Notes: generated by a model from the letters alone, not told the origin. 37,366 nt of DNA from an uncultured Oscillibacter sp. (GCA_910579435.1 CAJTVF010000019.1:1-37366), one strand, 5' to 3'; shown: positions 22,500 to 30,801, numbered from the stretch's first letter. Made by a program: numbers and translations.

Positions 22500-23423
22500 T
22501 CAGGCTTCCTTATGCCGGGCCGCACCAGGGGGAAACCGCTCCTGAAGCAGACGCCGCATGTCCCCCGGCAAGGGGGCGGAGACCTCCACCCGTTCCCCGG
22601 TGACAGGATGCTCCAGCATCATCCTGTAGGAATGCAGGGCGGGCCGGGGGATGAGCCCCGGGTCCTCCACGCCGTAGAGCCAGTCCCCCGCCAGGGGACA
22701 GCCCAAATGGGCCATGTGGACCCGCAGCTGGTGGGTCCGCCCGGTCTCAGGCCGGAGGGCCAGCAGGCTGAGGCCGTCCCCCCTGGCCAGGACCTCGTAA
22801 TGGGACACGGCTGGGGCCCCGTCGGGCCGGACCTTCCGGGCCACGGCAGAGGCTTCCTCCCGTCCGATGGGGGCGTCCACGGTCCCCCGCCCCGGCTGGG
22901 GACAGCCCAGGCAGAGGGCCCGGTACTCCCGCCGGAACGCCTCCGTGTGCAGCACACGCCGGAGCAGGTCGTGGACGTAGCCGCTCTTGGCAATGACCAT
23001 CAGCCCGGTGGTGCCCTTGTCCAGGCGGTTCACAGGGTGGAAGATGAAGCCCGTTCCCCGCTGCCAGGCCAGGGCTCCCGCCACCGTAGGGGTGTCCGGC
23101 AGAAAATTGGAGGCGTGGGCCGTCATGCCCGCGGGCTTGTCCACGATGAGCAGGTGCTCATCCTCCCAGACCACCGGCAGGGGCCAGTTTCCGGGAGTGA
23201 CGGCGGCCCTGGGCGGGCGGCGGTCCTCCGTCTCCACCGCCAGCACGTCCCCGGCCCGGAGCACATGGGGCGTGTGGACCGGCGTTCCGTTGACGAAGAT
23301 GCACGCGCCCCCGTGGGCCAGCCGGGAGACGGCGTGGGAGGAAAAATGGAGCTTGGCCCGGAGGATGTGCCGCACCGTGGCCCCGTCCTCCTCCGGCGGA
23401 ATGATTCTTCTGATAACTGCCAT
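22500..23423 (-). CDS. RluA/RluD-family pseudouridine synthase
   Basis: A 307-residue RNA-modifying enzyme. An S4-like RNA-binding domain covers about 15-65, and the catalytic domain contains HPVNRLDKGTTGLM (catalytic Asp in RLD), RREYRALCLG, RPETGRTHQLRVHMAHLG and a C-terminal HSYRMMLEHPVTGE stretch. It converts specific uridines in rRNA (or tRNA) to pseudouridine; the target site cannot be read. The start is ATG at 23423, with AGGGGGAG 6 nt upstream; a longer frame reaches 23444 but is less supported. Confidence 0.92.
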   Translation of the reverse strand: MAVIRRIIPPEEDGATVRHILRAKLHFSSHAVSRLAHGGACIFVNGTPVHTPHVLRAGDVLAVETEDRRPPRAAVTPGNWPLPVVWEDEHLLIVDKPAGMTAHASNFLPDTPTVAGALAWQRGTGFIFHPVNRLDKGTTGLMVIAKSGYVHDLLRRVLHTEAFRREYRALCLGCPQPGRGTVDAPIGREEASAVARKVRPDGAPAVSHYEVLARGDGLSLLALRPETGRTHQLRVHMAHLGCPLAGDWLYGVEDPGLIPRPALHSYRMMLEHPVTGERVEVSAPLPGDMRRLLQERFPPGAARHKEA

Positions 23424-23452
23424 GCCGTCTCCCCCTATGCACATACCGCGCT

Positions 23453-23502
23453 GCCGTCGCTTCAGCTTGGAAAACTGCCAGGCAACCAGGGCGTACTACG
23501 CC
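23453..23502 (-). repeat. dispersed repeat C, copy 1
   Basis: The reverse complement of this ~50-bp segment aligns with 36611-36659, sharing GGCAGTTTTCCAAGC exactly, with mostly transition differences on both sides. It is non-coding and lies upstream of the pseudouridine synthase gene. Confidence 0.6.
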
Positions 23503-23558
23503 TTGCTTGAAAAAAGTCTAAACGCCCAAAACGGCGGATCATTTTCCGCCACTCTGCG

Positions 23559-23725
23559 TTAAGGAAGCACTGATTAAATCAACGTGTGCAGATTTGCGCC
23601 AGAAATTTCTGCTGACAAGGAAGAAAATCGCAGGAATCCTGACGGATTTCAAGATTTTCTAACGCAGTCCAGCGGGAATTTATGGCGTGAAGCTGTGCGC
23701 GGGGATTTAATCAGTGGTTCCTTAA
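23559..23725 (+). repeat. MITE-like element A, copy 3
   Basis: A complete 167-bp copy with TTAA at both ends; the interior is almost the same as the copy at 21535. Between here and 23836 there is only AT-rich spacer with an ATTTTC...GAAAAT inverted pair (23725-23760); no gene was seen. Confidence 0.92.
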
Positions 23726-23836
23726 ATTTTCTTGCCGGGCGTCAGCCCGCCCGCGAAAATTTGCCTTGATTGGCGAAAAAATCTCTCACCGTTGGGCATT
23801 CCGTCAATTTTCAAACAAGGCCTAAAGTTCTTTTGA

Positions 23837-23860
23837 TTACTTTTCTTTCAAGAAAAGTAA
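23837..23860. terminator. palindrome overlapping the 3' end of the kinase gene
   Basis: TTACTTTTCTT and AAGAAAAGTAA form an 11-bp stem with a TC loop. It includes the kinase stop codon and its last seven codons. A related split sequence occurs at 36527-36610, so this is probably a dispersed palindrome that became the gene end; terminator function is weak. Confidence 0.45.
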
Positions 23861-24823
23861 CTGCCGGCTCAGGTCCAGCCGCACCAGGGTTCCCTGCCCG
23901 GGGCGGGAGGAAATGGAAATACCGTGGTTCAGCCGGTCCAGCACCTGGCGGCAGAGATAGAGCCCGATGCCGGTGGACTTCTTGTCCTCCCGGCCGTTAA
24001 AGCCGGTGAAGCCCTTTTCAAAGACCCGGGGCAGGTCCTCCGGCTGGATGCCGATGCCGCTGTCGGTGATGACCAGGGTCTCCCCGTCGCCGTAGATGCG
24101 GACGCATCCGCCCTCCGGGGTGTATTTCACCGCGTTGGACAGCAGCTGCTCGATGACAAAGGACAGCCACTTCTCGTCGGTCAGCACCGTTTTCCCCGTT
24201 TCCCGGAAGTCCAGGGAAATCTTTTTCAGAATGAACAGCCGGGCGTATTTCCGCACCGACTGACGGATCAGGGCGTCCAGCTCACAGCTTCGGAACACAT
24301 AGTCGGTAGTGCCGCTGCCCAGGCGGAGGTAGCCCAGGACCATCTCCACATACTGCTCGATTTTCAAGAGCTCCCCCTCCAGCTCCGGCCGGGGTTCCTC
24401 CTGGAGCAGCAGCCGCATGGCGGCGATGGGAGTCTTAATCTGGTGGGCCCAGAGGGTGTAGTAGTCCGTCATGTCCTGGATGCGGTTCCGGTCCTCCAGG
24501 GCCAGGGCGGCCCGCTCCGAGGCCAGGGCCTGACACAGGGCCTGATAGTCCTCCTCCAGCAGCCCCCTGGGGGGCGGCAGGGGCAGGACCCGCTCCCGGA
24601 CCTGAACTAAAAGCCGCTCCAGCTCCCGGTGCCGCCGGAGGAACTGCACATATCCGACAGCGAACAGGACCAGCCCCAGGGCAAAGCACAGCACGAAGGC
24701 GTAGCCCACCGATTCCAGAGGCAGGCCGTAGAGGCAGAACACGGCGGAGCAGATGCCCAGGCACCCTCCCAGCAGCAAAAGCAGCTTCCAGTGCCGTGAA
24801 AAATACGCGCCCAGGACTCTCAT
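23837..24823 (-). CDS. BceS-like intramembrane-sensing histidine kinase
   Basis: A 328-residue kinase with two closely spaced N-terminal helices (~13-35 and ~40-62), almost no extracellular loop, and a HisKA segment WAHQIKTPIAAM (His127). The HATPase domain has N-box EQLLSNAVKYT, G1 DSGIGI and G2 STGIGLYL, all intact. This is the BceS/YvcQ type, which senses cell-envelope antimicrobials through a partner BceAB transporter. No such transporter is nearby. The ATG at 24823 overlaps the response regulator's stop by 4 nt. The C-terminal LLFLKEK is encoded by a palindrome. Confidence 0.9.
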   Translation of the reverse strand: MRVLGAYFSRHWKLLLLLGGCLGICSAVFCLYGLPLESVGYAFVLCFALGLVLFAVGYVQFLRRHRELERLLVQVRERVLPLPPPRGLLEEDYQALCQALASERAALALEDRNRIQDMTDYYTLWAHQIKTPIAAMRLLLQEEPRPELEGELLKIEQYVEMVLGYLRLGSGTTDYVFRSCELDALIRQSVRKYARLFILKKISLDFRETGKTVLTDEKWLSFVIEQLLSNAVKYTPEGGCVRIYGDGETLVITDSGIGIQPEDLPRVFEKGFTGFNGREDKKSTGIGLYLCRQVLDRLNHGISISSRPGQGTLVRLDLSRQLLFLKEK

Positions 24824-25503
24824 ACCCCGCTCTCCTCCACCAGATAGCCCGCGCCCTTCCTGGTGCGGATGAAGTCCGGCAGTCCCGCCGCCTCCAGCTT
24901 CCGCCGGAGGCGGTTCACGTTGACGGACAGGGTGTTTTCGTCCACAAAGCTGTCCGATTCCCACAGGGCGGTCATCATGGCGTCCCGGCTTACAATCTGG
25001 CCCTTCTTCTCCAGCAGGAGCTGGAGGAGCTTCCCCTCGTTCCGGGTCAGCTCCACTCTTTGCCCGTTTACCGTGACCGTTCCGTTGGCGGGATTCAGCG
25101 CCGCCCCGCCGCAGGTGAGCAGCGCCGGTGCTACGGCGAAATCATAGGCCCGCCGCAGCATGGCCTGGACCTTGGCGGAGAGGACCTGGAGGTCAAAGGG
25201 CTTGGCCAGCAGGTCGTCCCCGCCCATCTGCATGGCCATCACCAGATTCACGCTGTCCGAGGCGGAGGTCAGGAAGAGAATGGGCGCCTTGGAGATTTTC
25301 CGAATCTCCTGGCACCAGTGGTAGCCGTTGAAAAAGGGGAGGGAAATGTCCAGCAGCACCAGCTGGGGATCAAAGTCCATAAATTCCGCCAGCACGGCGT
25401 CAAACCTCCGGGCGCAGGCCACCTGATAGCCCCAGCTCTCCAGATGACGCTCCACGGCCCCGGCGATTACGCCGTCGTCCTCCACAATAAAAATACGGTA
25501 CAA
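24820..25503 (-). CDS. OmpR/BceR-like response regulator
   Basis: A 227-residue two-domain regulator: receiver (1-~115) with acidic pocket EDD, phosphoacceptor Asp52 (LLDISLP), Thr/Ser switch LTSAS and AKP Lys, and a winged-helix domain (~130-225) with the RRKLEAAGLPDFIRTRKGAGY recognition region characteristic of OmpR-type proteins. The start is TTG at 25503, 9 nt after GGAGG; no ATG is available. It forms an operon with the BceS-like kinase and is divergent from the alpha-glucosidase gene. Confidence 0.9.
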   Translation of the reverse strand: MYRIFIVEDDGVIAGAVERHLESWGYQVACARRFDAVLAEFMDFDPQLVLLDISLPFFNGYHWCQEIRKISKAPILFLTSASDSVNLVMAMQMGGDDLLAKPFDLQVLSAKVQAMLRRAYDFAVAPALLTCGGAALNPANGTVTVNGQRVELTRNEGKLLQLLLEKKGQIVSRDAMMTALWESDSFVDENTLSVNVNRLRRKLEAAGLPDFIRTRKGAGYLVEESGV

Positions 25504-25567
25504 ACTCGGACGCCTCCTTCTCGCTGCGAACGCTCCGCCGCCCTCCGGCGGAGACCTGTTTTCCTGT

Positions 25568-25596
25568 AGTATAGCATAGGCGTCCCAGCAAGTCGA
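25568..25596 (-). promoter_or_regulatory. promoter of the two-component operon
   Basis: On the minus strand TCGACT (25596-25591), a 17-nt spacer and TATACT (25573-25568) preceded by TGC (extended -10). It is nearly identical to the divergent promoter at 25670. Confidence 0.6.
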
Positions 25597-25682
25597 GAGT
25601 GATTTTCAAGGGCCCGTCCCCTGGATAAGCGCAGTCCGCAGCCGCCCGGTTCCTTGCCGAAAATCCCTCTCGACTTGCCGGG
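25584..25682. repeat. 24-bp inverted repeat carrying two divergent -35 regions
   Basis: Arms 25584-25607 and 25659-25682 match at 22 of 24 positions in inverted orientation, with 51 nt between. Each arm contains CTCTCGACTTGC and sits exactly 10 nt from a TATACT box. Confidence 0.8.
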
Positions 25683-25698
25683 CGGGATGTGATATACT
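25670..25698 (+). promoter_or_regulatory. promoter of the alpha-glucosidase operon
   Basis: TCGACT (25670-25675), a 17-nt spacer and TATACT (25693-25698). It mirrors the promoter at 25568-25596. Confidence 0.6.
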
Positions 25699-25776
25699 GT
25701 AGCGGAATTTGGGGTCCCCGGCGGGACCCTGCCCCAGCGGCCCGGGCCGCAATCCGGCGACAGGCGGTGCATTCTT

Positions 25777-27474
25777 ATGAAAAAAACCTCATTCCCCTGG
25801 TGGCAAAATAAAGCCGCGTATCAAATCTATCCCAAGAGCTTTTTCGACGGCAGCGGAGACGGAATCGGGGATTTGCCCGGCGTCCTTTCCAAGCTGGACT
25901 ATTTGAAGGACCTGGGGGTGGACATCCTCTGGCTCTCCCCGGTCTATCCCTCTCCCATGGTGGACCAGGGCTACGATATTTCCGACTATTACGGCGTGGA
26001 CCCCCGCTTCGGGACCATGGAGGACCTGGACGCCCTCATCCAAGAGCTGAAGCGCCGGGAAATGTATCTGGTGATGGACCTGGTGGTCAGCCACTGCTCC
26101 GACCGGCACCGCTGGTTTCAGGAGGCCATCCGGGACCCGGCGGGCAAATATGGGCAGTACTTCTACTTAAAGCCGGGCCGGAACGGCGGCCCGCCCAACA
26201 ACTGGCGGGCGGAGTTCGGCGGAAGCTGCTGGGACCGTCTGCCCGGCTCGGACCTCTATTACTTCCACACCTTCGCCAAGGAACAGCCGGACCTGAACTG
26301 GGAGAACCCGGAGGTCCGCCGGGAGATCTGCGATATGGTGAACTGGTGGCTGGACAAGGGGGTCTCCGGCTTCCGGCTGGACGCCATCATCAACCTGAAA
26401 AAGGACCTGAGCTTCCGGGACGGCCCCGCCGACAGCCCCGACGGCACCTGCGCCGTGTCCAAAATGCTGCCCCAGACCACGGAAATCGGGGCGTTTTTGA
26501 ACCAGCTGAAACAGGAGTGCTTCCTCCCCCACGACGCCTTCACCGTGGGCGAGGTGTACAGCATCACCCGGGAGCGGGTGAGCGAGTTCGGCGGGCCGGA
26601 GGGCTACTTCTCCACCCTCTTTGACTTCGCGCATTTTCTGGCGGACCACCGGGGGGTCTTCTGGTATCAGCACAAGCCCTTCGATTTCCGGTCCTGGCGG
26701 GACGCGATTTTCCGCTCTCAGGAGAACGATTCCGTTTTCCTGGCCAACGTCCTGGAGAACCACGACCGCCCCCGGAGCCCCGGTATCTTCCTGCCGGAGG
26801 GAGACGAGGGCTATGAGGCAGTCACCGCCATGGCGGCGCTGTCCGTCCTGCTGCGGGGCATTCCCTTCCTCTACCAGGGCCAGGAGATCGGCATGCGGAA
26901 CGGGGACTTCCGCACCGTAGAGGACTTTGAGGACCTGAACACCCATGACCAGTACCGCGCCGCCCGGGCCGCCGGGCTGACGGAGGAGGAGGCCATGGCG
27001 GTCTGCCGCCGCCACAGCCGGGACAACGCCCGGACTCCCATGCAGTGGACCGGCGGCGGGCACGCCGGGTTTACCACCGGCACGCCCTGGTTCCCGGTGA
27101 ATCCCAACTACCGGGAGCTGAACGTGGAAGCCGACGCCGCCTCGGCGCGGTCCGTCCGGGGGTGGTACAAGCGTCTGCTGGCCCTGCGGAAGGACCCGGA
27201 GTGGGAGGACGCGCTGGTCCGGGGCGGCTTCCGCCCCGCCTTCCGGGAGGAGGCGGAGATCTTTGCCTATTGGCGTACCGGGGAGGAATCCGGGAAGCGG
27301 ATTCTGGTCCTCTGCCACTATGGCCGGGGGACGGCCTCCGTCCCCTTTGCGGAGCCATTCCGGGTGCTGATGAACAATTATGACAGCCTGGAGAGCCGGG
27401 AGGGCCGCCTCCGGCTGGACGCGTATCAAGTCGTGGTGCTGGCCTGCGGGGCCGGGGAACAGGAGGAAGTATGA
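25777..27474 (+). CDS. malL: GH13 alpha-glucosidase (oligo-1,6-glucosidase family)
   Basis: A 565-residue cytoplasmic glycoside hydrolase of the GH13_31 type with the (beta/alpha)8 barrel. Region I is DLVVSHCSD (103-ish), region II is GFRLDAII with nucleophile Asp202, region III is FTVGEVY with acid/base Glu259, and region IV is ENHDRPR with Asp330. MQWTGGGHAGFT is the usual domain B/C signature. It releases glucose from non-reducing ends of malto- or isomalto-oligosaccharides. The residue after the nucleophile is Ala, whereas isomaltases often have Val and maltases Thr, so linkage preference is open and the symbol is a family guess. It overlaps the phosphatase gene by 4 nt (ATGA). The ribosome binding site (GGCGGTG) is weak. 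Confidence 0.9.
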   Translation: MKKTSFPWWQNKAAYQIYPKSFFDGSGDGIGDLPGVLSKLDYLKDLGVDILWLSPVYPSPMVDQGYDISDYYGVDPRFGTMEDLDALIQELKRREMYLVMDLVVSHCSDRHRWFQEAIRDPAGKYGQYFYLKPGRNGGPPNNWRAEFGGSCWDRLPGSDLYYFHTFAKEQPDLNWENPEVRREICDMVNWWLDKGVSGFRLDAIINLKKDLSFRDGPADSPDGTCAVSKMLPQTTEIGAFLNQLKQECFLPHDAFTVGEVYSITRERVSEFGGPEGYFSTLFDFAHFLADHRGVFWYQHKPFDFRSWRDAIFRSQENDSVFLANVLENHDRPRSPGIFLPEGDEGYEAVTAMAALSVLLRGIPFLYQGQEIGMRNGDFRTVEDFEDLNTHDQYRAARAAGLTEEEAMAVCRRHSRDNARTPMQWTGGGHAGFTTGTPWFPVNPNYRELNVEADAASARSVRGWYKRLLALRKDPEWEDALVRGGFRPAFREEAEIFAYWRTGEESGKRILVLCHYGRGTASVPFAEPFRVLMNNYDSLESREGRLRLDAYQVVVLACGAGEQEEV

Positions 27475-28088
27475 TCCGCAATATCATCTTCGACATGGGC
27501 AACGTGCTGATTCAATGGAAACCCGATCTGTTTGTGGAGAGCCTGGACGTCCCGGAGGAGGACCGGCCCCTGCTTCTGCGGGAGGTCTTCGGCTCCGTGG
27601 AATGGATTCAGATGGACCGGGGGACCCTCTCCATGGAAGACGGGCTGACAGCCATTTGCCGCCGCCTGCCGGAGCGTCTCCGCGGCCCCGCCCGGGAGCT
27701 GACCCTGAACTGGTGGCGGCGGTGGCTGCTGCCCATGGAGGGCATGGCGGACCTGGTGCGGGAATTGAAGGAGCTGGGCTATGGCATTTACCTGCTGTCC
27801 AACGCCAAGGAGGACCTGCCTGAGTACTTCCCCCTGATTCCGGGGAGCGAGTGCTTTGACGACGGGATTATCTCCGCCAGATGGAAGCTGCTGAAGCCCC
27901 AGCCGGAGATTTACCAAACGCTGCTCCGGGAGTACGGCCTCCGGGCGGAGGAGTGCTTCTTCATCGACGACCTGAACATCAACATTGAGGGAGCCTGGTT
28001 TGTGGGGATGAACGGCGCTATTTTCGACGGGGACCTGTCCCGCCTCCGCCGGGCGCTGAACGATGCCGGGGTCCCGGTGAAAGCATGA
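27471..28088 (+). CDS. YihX-like HAD sugar-phosphatase
   Basis: A 205-residue HAD subfamily IA protein. Motif I is FDMGNVLIQW, with the DxGNV form typical of YihX rather than DxDGT. Motif II is LLSNAKEDLPEYF, motif III Lys is in LKPQPEIY, and motif IV is FFIDDLNINIEGA. YihX of E. coli hydrolyses alpha-glucose-1-phosphate. Translational coupling to the alpha-glucosidase (4-nt overlap) suggests a role in glucose-phosphate handling in the same pathway (inference). Confidence 0.88.
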   Translation: MIRNIIFDMGNVLIQWKPDLFVESLDVPEEDRPLLLREVFGSVEWIQMDRGTLSMEDGLTAICRRLPERLRGPARELTLNWWRRWLLPMEGMADLVRELKELGYGIYLLSNAKEDLPEYFPLIPGSECFDDGIISARWKLLKPQPEIYQTLLREYGLRAEECFFIDDLNINIEGAWFVGMNGAIFDGDLSRLRRALNDAGVPVKA

Positions 28089-28093
28089 ATAGA

Positions 28094-28128
28094 CAAGCCC
28101 CGCCGGATGCTCCGGCGGGGCTTGCTTT
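28094..28128 (+). terminator. terminator between convergent genes
   Basis: CAAGCCCCGCCGGA, a TGC loop and the exact complement give a 14-bp stem followed by CTTTTA on the plus strand. It ends the glucosidase operon and also lies just beyond the stop of the minus-strand XRE gene. Confidence 0.9.
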
Positions 28129-29018
28129 TACTCCTCCTTGGGACCCAGGACCACGGCGGCCACGGCGCAGAGGATGCCCCCCACAGCGAACACCCACCAG
28201 GCCGTCTTCCACATATACAGGGCCAGGCCCAATCCTACGTAAACGGCCGTGGCCAGCAGCATGATCACGGAGCAGACGGTCCCCACCAGATTGTTCCGCC
28301 GCTTGGCCTCCGGCGAGGGATTGTTCTCCCGGTTATACTTTTCCACGTCGTATTTGTCGTGCTGGATGCCCCCGTAGATGAAGGACCACACCGCCCCGGC
28401 AATGATCAGCAGGAAAAAGGCCATGCTGTAGGACTCATAGGGCTCCCGCTCCGGAAAGGCGGAAAAAAACAGCAGCAGCAGGACCACGGCGAACAGGATC
28501 GCCCCCACGCCTCCGGCGATGTGCCAGATGAATCTCCTCTGAAAGGCCTCCTTCTGCTCCTCGGTGTAGAAGTCGGCGATCACGGGGTTTTTCCTGTGGA
28601 AGTTTTCAAGCTCAATGCCGGAGACCGTCAGGACCACCACGCATACCGTGACGACCAGCAGGAGCGCCGCGCCCGCCAGGGCCTCCGGTGCGCCCAGGAC
28701 CTCCAGCAGGCCGCTCACGCCCACGCCGGCGATGATGGCGGAAACTGCCAGGGAGATCCTCCAGGCGAAGCGGGTCATGAAGCCGTCGTACTTGGCTGTG
28801 TCGGCCACCCGGCTCTCCTCCACGCTGCCCCGGAGGAGCGTGTCCAGGTTTACGTTATAAAGGTCACAGATGTGCAGCAGGGTGTCCATTTCGGGAAAGC
28901 TTTGACTGCCCTCCCACTTGCTGACGGACTGGCGGCTGACGTCCAGCTGTTCCGCCAGCTGCTCCTGGGTGATCCCGGCCTGGGCCCGGATGAATTGCAG
29001 GTTTTCGGAAAACGACAT
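28128..29018 (-). CDS. XRE-family regulator with multi-helix membrane domain
   Basis: A 296-residue protein. Residues 1-65 form a helix-turn-helix domain (TQEQLAEQLDVSRQSVSKWE), followed by about six hydrophobic helices between 80 and 290. This is a common clostridial type of membrane-tethered repressor, often acting on its own gene or on adjacent transport genes. The start is ATG at 29018, with AGGAGGATCACCCAA upstream. The promoter is at 29133-29161, divergent from nnr. Effector unknown. Confidence 0.88.
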   Translation of the reverse strand: MSFSENLQFIRAQAGITQEQLAEQLDVSRQSVSKWEGSQSFPEMDTLLHICDLYNVNLDTLLRGSVEESRVADTAKYDGFMTRFAWRISLAVSAIIAGVGVSGLLEVLGAPEALAGAALLLVVTVCVVVLTVSGIELENFHRKNPVIADFYTEEQKEAFQRRFIWHIAGGVGAILFAVVLLLLFFSAFPEREPYESYSMAFFLLIIAGAVWSFIYGGIQHDKYDVEKYNRENNPSPEAKRRNNLVGTVCSVIMLLATAVYVGLGLALYMWKTAWWVFAVGGILCAVAAVVLGPKEE

Positions 29019-29132
29019 TTGGGTGATCCTCCTTGAATTTGGTGCCCTTATTCTGCCGGAGCGGGCGGCGCAGCGCCAGCGATTTGGTGTTGCGTTTGAA
29101 GAAATCCATGTAAACTTTGGGTTGCGCCCCCT

Positions 29133-29161
29133 ATTTTAGCGGCTTTTCCGGGCAAACGCAA
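29133..29161 (-). promoter_or_regulatory. promoter of the membrane XRE gene
   Basis: On the minus strand TTGCGT (29161-29156), a 17-nt spacer and TAAAAT (29138-29133). The predicted leader is about 110 nt. Confidence 0.55.
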
Positions 29162-29170
29162 GGTTCCCGA

Positions 29171-29199
29171 TTGCGTTCCCGCCGGAAACCCGTTATAAT
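29171..29199 (+). promoter_or_regulatory. promoter of the nnr operon
   Basis: TTGCGT (29171-29176), a 17-nt spacer and a perfect TATAAT (29194-29199), 39 nt before the nnr start. Confidence 0.75.
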
Positions 29200-29237
29200 C
29201 AAACCATCAACATTCGACACGCGGGAGGTACGGACAC

Positions 29238-30788
29238 ATGAAGCTGGCGGCGGCGGCGCAGATGCGGGAACTGGACCGAAAGGCCATAGAAGAGCGGAAG
29301 ATTCCCTCCATCGACCTGATGGAGCGGGCGGCGGAGGAGGTGGCCCAGGCGGCCCTGGACGCCCTGCCCGACAAGCCCTCGAAATGCCGGGCGGCGGTAT
29401 TCTGCGGCGCGGGGAACAACGGCGGGGACGGCGCCGGCGCGGCGCGGCTCCTCTTTCTGATGGGCCTCAAGGTCCGGGTCTTTCTGGTGGGGGACTACAG
29501 CCGCCTCACCCCCGACGCCATGGAAGAGACGGGCCGCCTCAGCGAGTGCGGCGTGGAGCTGGAGGACTTCCGCCCGGAGGACGCCTCCCAGGCCGCCTGG
29601 GCCCGGGGGTGCCAGGTGGTCATTGACGCGGTGTTCGGCGTGGGCCTCTCCCGGGAGATCGCCCCGGGCTCCCGGTTCGCCGCCGCTGTGGACCTCATCA
29701 ACTCCTGTAAAGGCACAGTGGTTGCCGCCGATATTGCCAGCGGCGTGGAGGCGGACACGGGGCGGGTCCTGGGACGGGCTGTCCGGGCGGACCGGACCGT
29801 GACCTTCTCCCTGCCCAAAATCGGTCAGGCCGCCGGAGACGGCGCTCTCCTCTCCGGGAAGGTGACGGTGCATGATATCGGCATTCCCGCCGCCCTGGTC
29901 CGGGAGGTCTCCTGCCCCGTCCAGACGGTGGAGGCGGACTTCGCCCGGGCCGCCCTCCCGCCCCGGAAGCCGGACGGACACAAGGGGGACTTCGGCAAGG
30001 TCCTCGTGGTGGGCGGGGCCGTGGGCTATACCGGCGCGCCCTATCTCACGGCCTCGGCGGCGGTGCGGTCCGGCTGCGGGCTGGCGTACCTGGGGGTCCC
30101 GGAGAGCATCTGGGAGATCGAGGCGGTCCGCTGTGCCTCCGCCATGCCCTTCCCCCTGGCGGACCGGCGCGGGAAGCTGAGCCGGCGCGCCCTGCCGGAG
30201 CTCCTGGAGCGGCTGGAGGGCTGTGACGTCCTGGCCCTGGGGCCGGGCCTGGGGCGGGGGGAGTCCGTCCGCCAGCTGGTTTTAGAGGTCCTCCGGCAGA
30301 CGGAAAAGCCTGTGGTTCTGGACGCCGACGGCATAAACGCGCTGGAGGGACATATAGATAGTTTGGACAGCCGCCGGGGCCGGGTGACCATCCTGACCCC
30401 CCACGGCGGAGAATTCGCCCGCATCGGGAAAGGCCTTGCCGGAGACCCGGCGGGCACGGCCCGGGCCTTTGCCCGGGAGCACGGCTGCGTCCTGGTCCTC
30501 AAGGGCCGCCGCACCGTCACCGCCGGACCGGAGGGAAACGTGCTGGTGAACACCACCGGCAATTCCGGCCTTGCCAAGGGAGGCAGCGGCGACGTGCTGA
30601 CGGGGCTCATCGCCTCCCTGCTGGCCCAGGGGGCCAGCCCGGTGATGGCGGCGGCGGGGGCCGTGTGGATGCACGGCCGGGCCGGGGACCTGGCGGCGCA
30701 GGCGCTGACGGAATACTGCGTAACGCCGGAGGACGTGATCGCCGCGTTCCCCAGGGTCTTTTCCGAACTGCAAGGAAATCAAAGCTAA
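29238..30788 (+). CDS. nnr: bifunctional NAD(P)H-hydrate epimerase/dehydratase
   Basis: A 516-residue metabolite-repair enzyme. The N-terminal half (1-~215) is the YjeF_N epimerase with FCGAGNNGGDG and DAVFGVGL; the C-terminal half (~225-510) is the ADP/ATP-dependent dehydratase with GHKGDFGKVLVVGG, the LDADGIN segment, TPHGGEFARI and NTTGNSGLAKGGSGDVLTG. It converts damaged NAD(P)HX epimers back to NAD(P)H. The start is ATG at 29238, 8 nt after GGGAGG. It is followed within 13 nt by a lipoprotein gene and then mazF, echoing the Bacillus acpS-ydcC-alr-ndoAI-ndoA order. Confidence 0.96.
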   Translation: MKLAAAAQMRELDRKAIEERKIPSIDLMERAAEEVAQAALDALPDKPSKCRAAVFCGAGNNGGDGAGAARLLFLMGLKVRVFLVGDYSRLTPDAMEETGRLSECGVELEDFRPEDASQAAWARGCQVVIDAVFGVGLSREIAPGSRFAAAVDLINSCKGTVVAADIASGVEADTGRVLGRAVRADRTVTFSLPKIGQAAGDGALLSGKVTVHDIGIPAALVREVSCPVQTVEADFARAALPPRKPDGHKGDFGKVLVVGGAVGYTGAPYLTASAAVRSGCGLAYLGVPESIWEIEAVRCASAMPFPLADRRGKLSRRALPELLERLEGCDVLALGPGLGRGESVRQLVLEVLRQTEKPVVLDADGINALEGHIDSLDSRRGRVTILTPHGGEFARIGKGLAGDPAGTARAFAREHGCVLVLKGRRTVTAGPEGNVLVNTTGNSGLAKGGSGDVLTGLIASLLAQGASPVMAAAGAVWMHGRAGDLAAQALTEYCVTPEDVIAAFPRVFSELQGNQS

Positions 30789-30801
30789 GGGAGGTTTTCC
30801 G

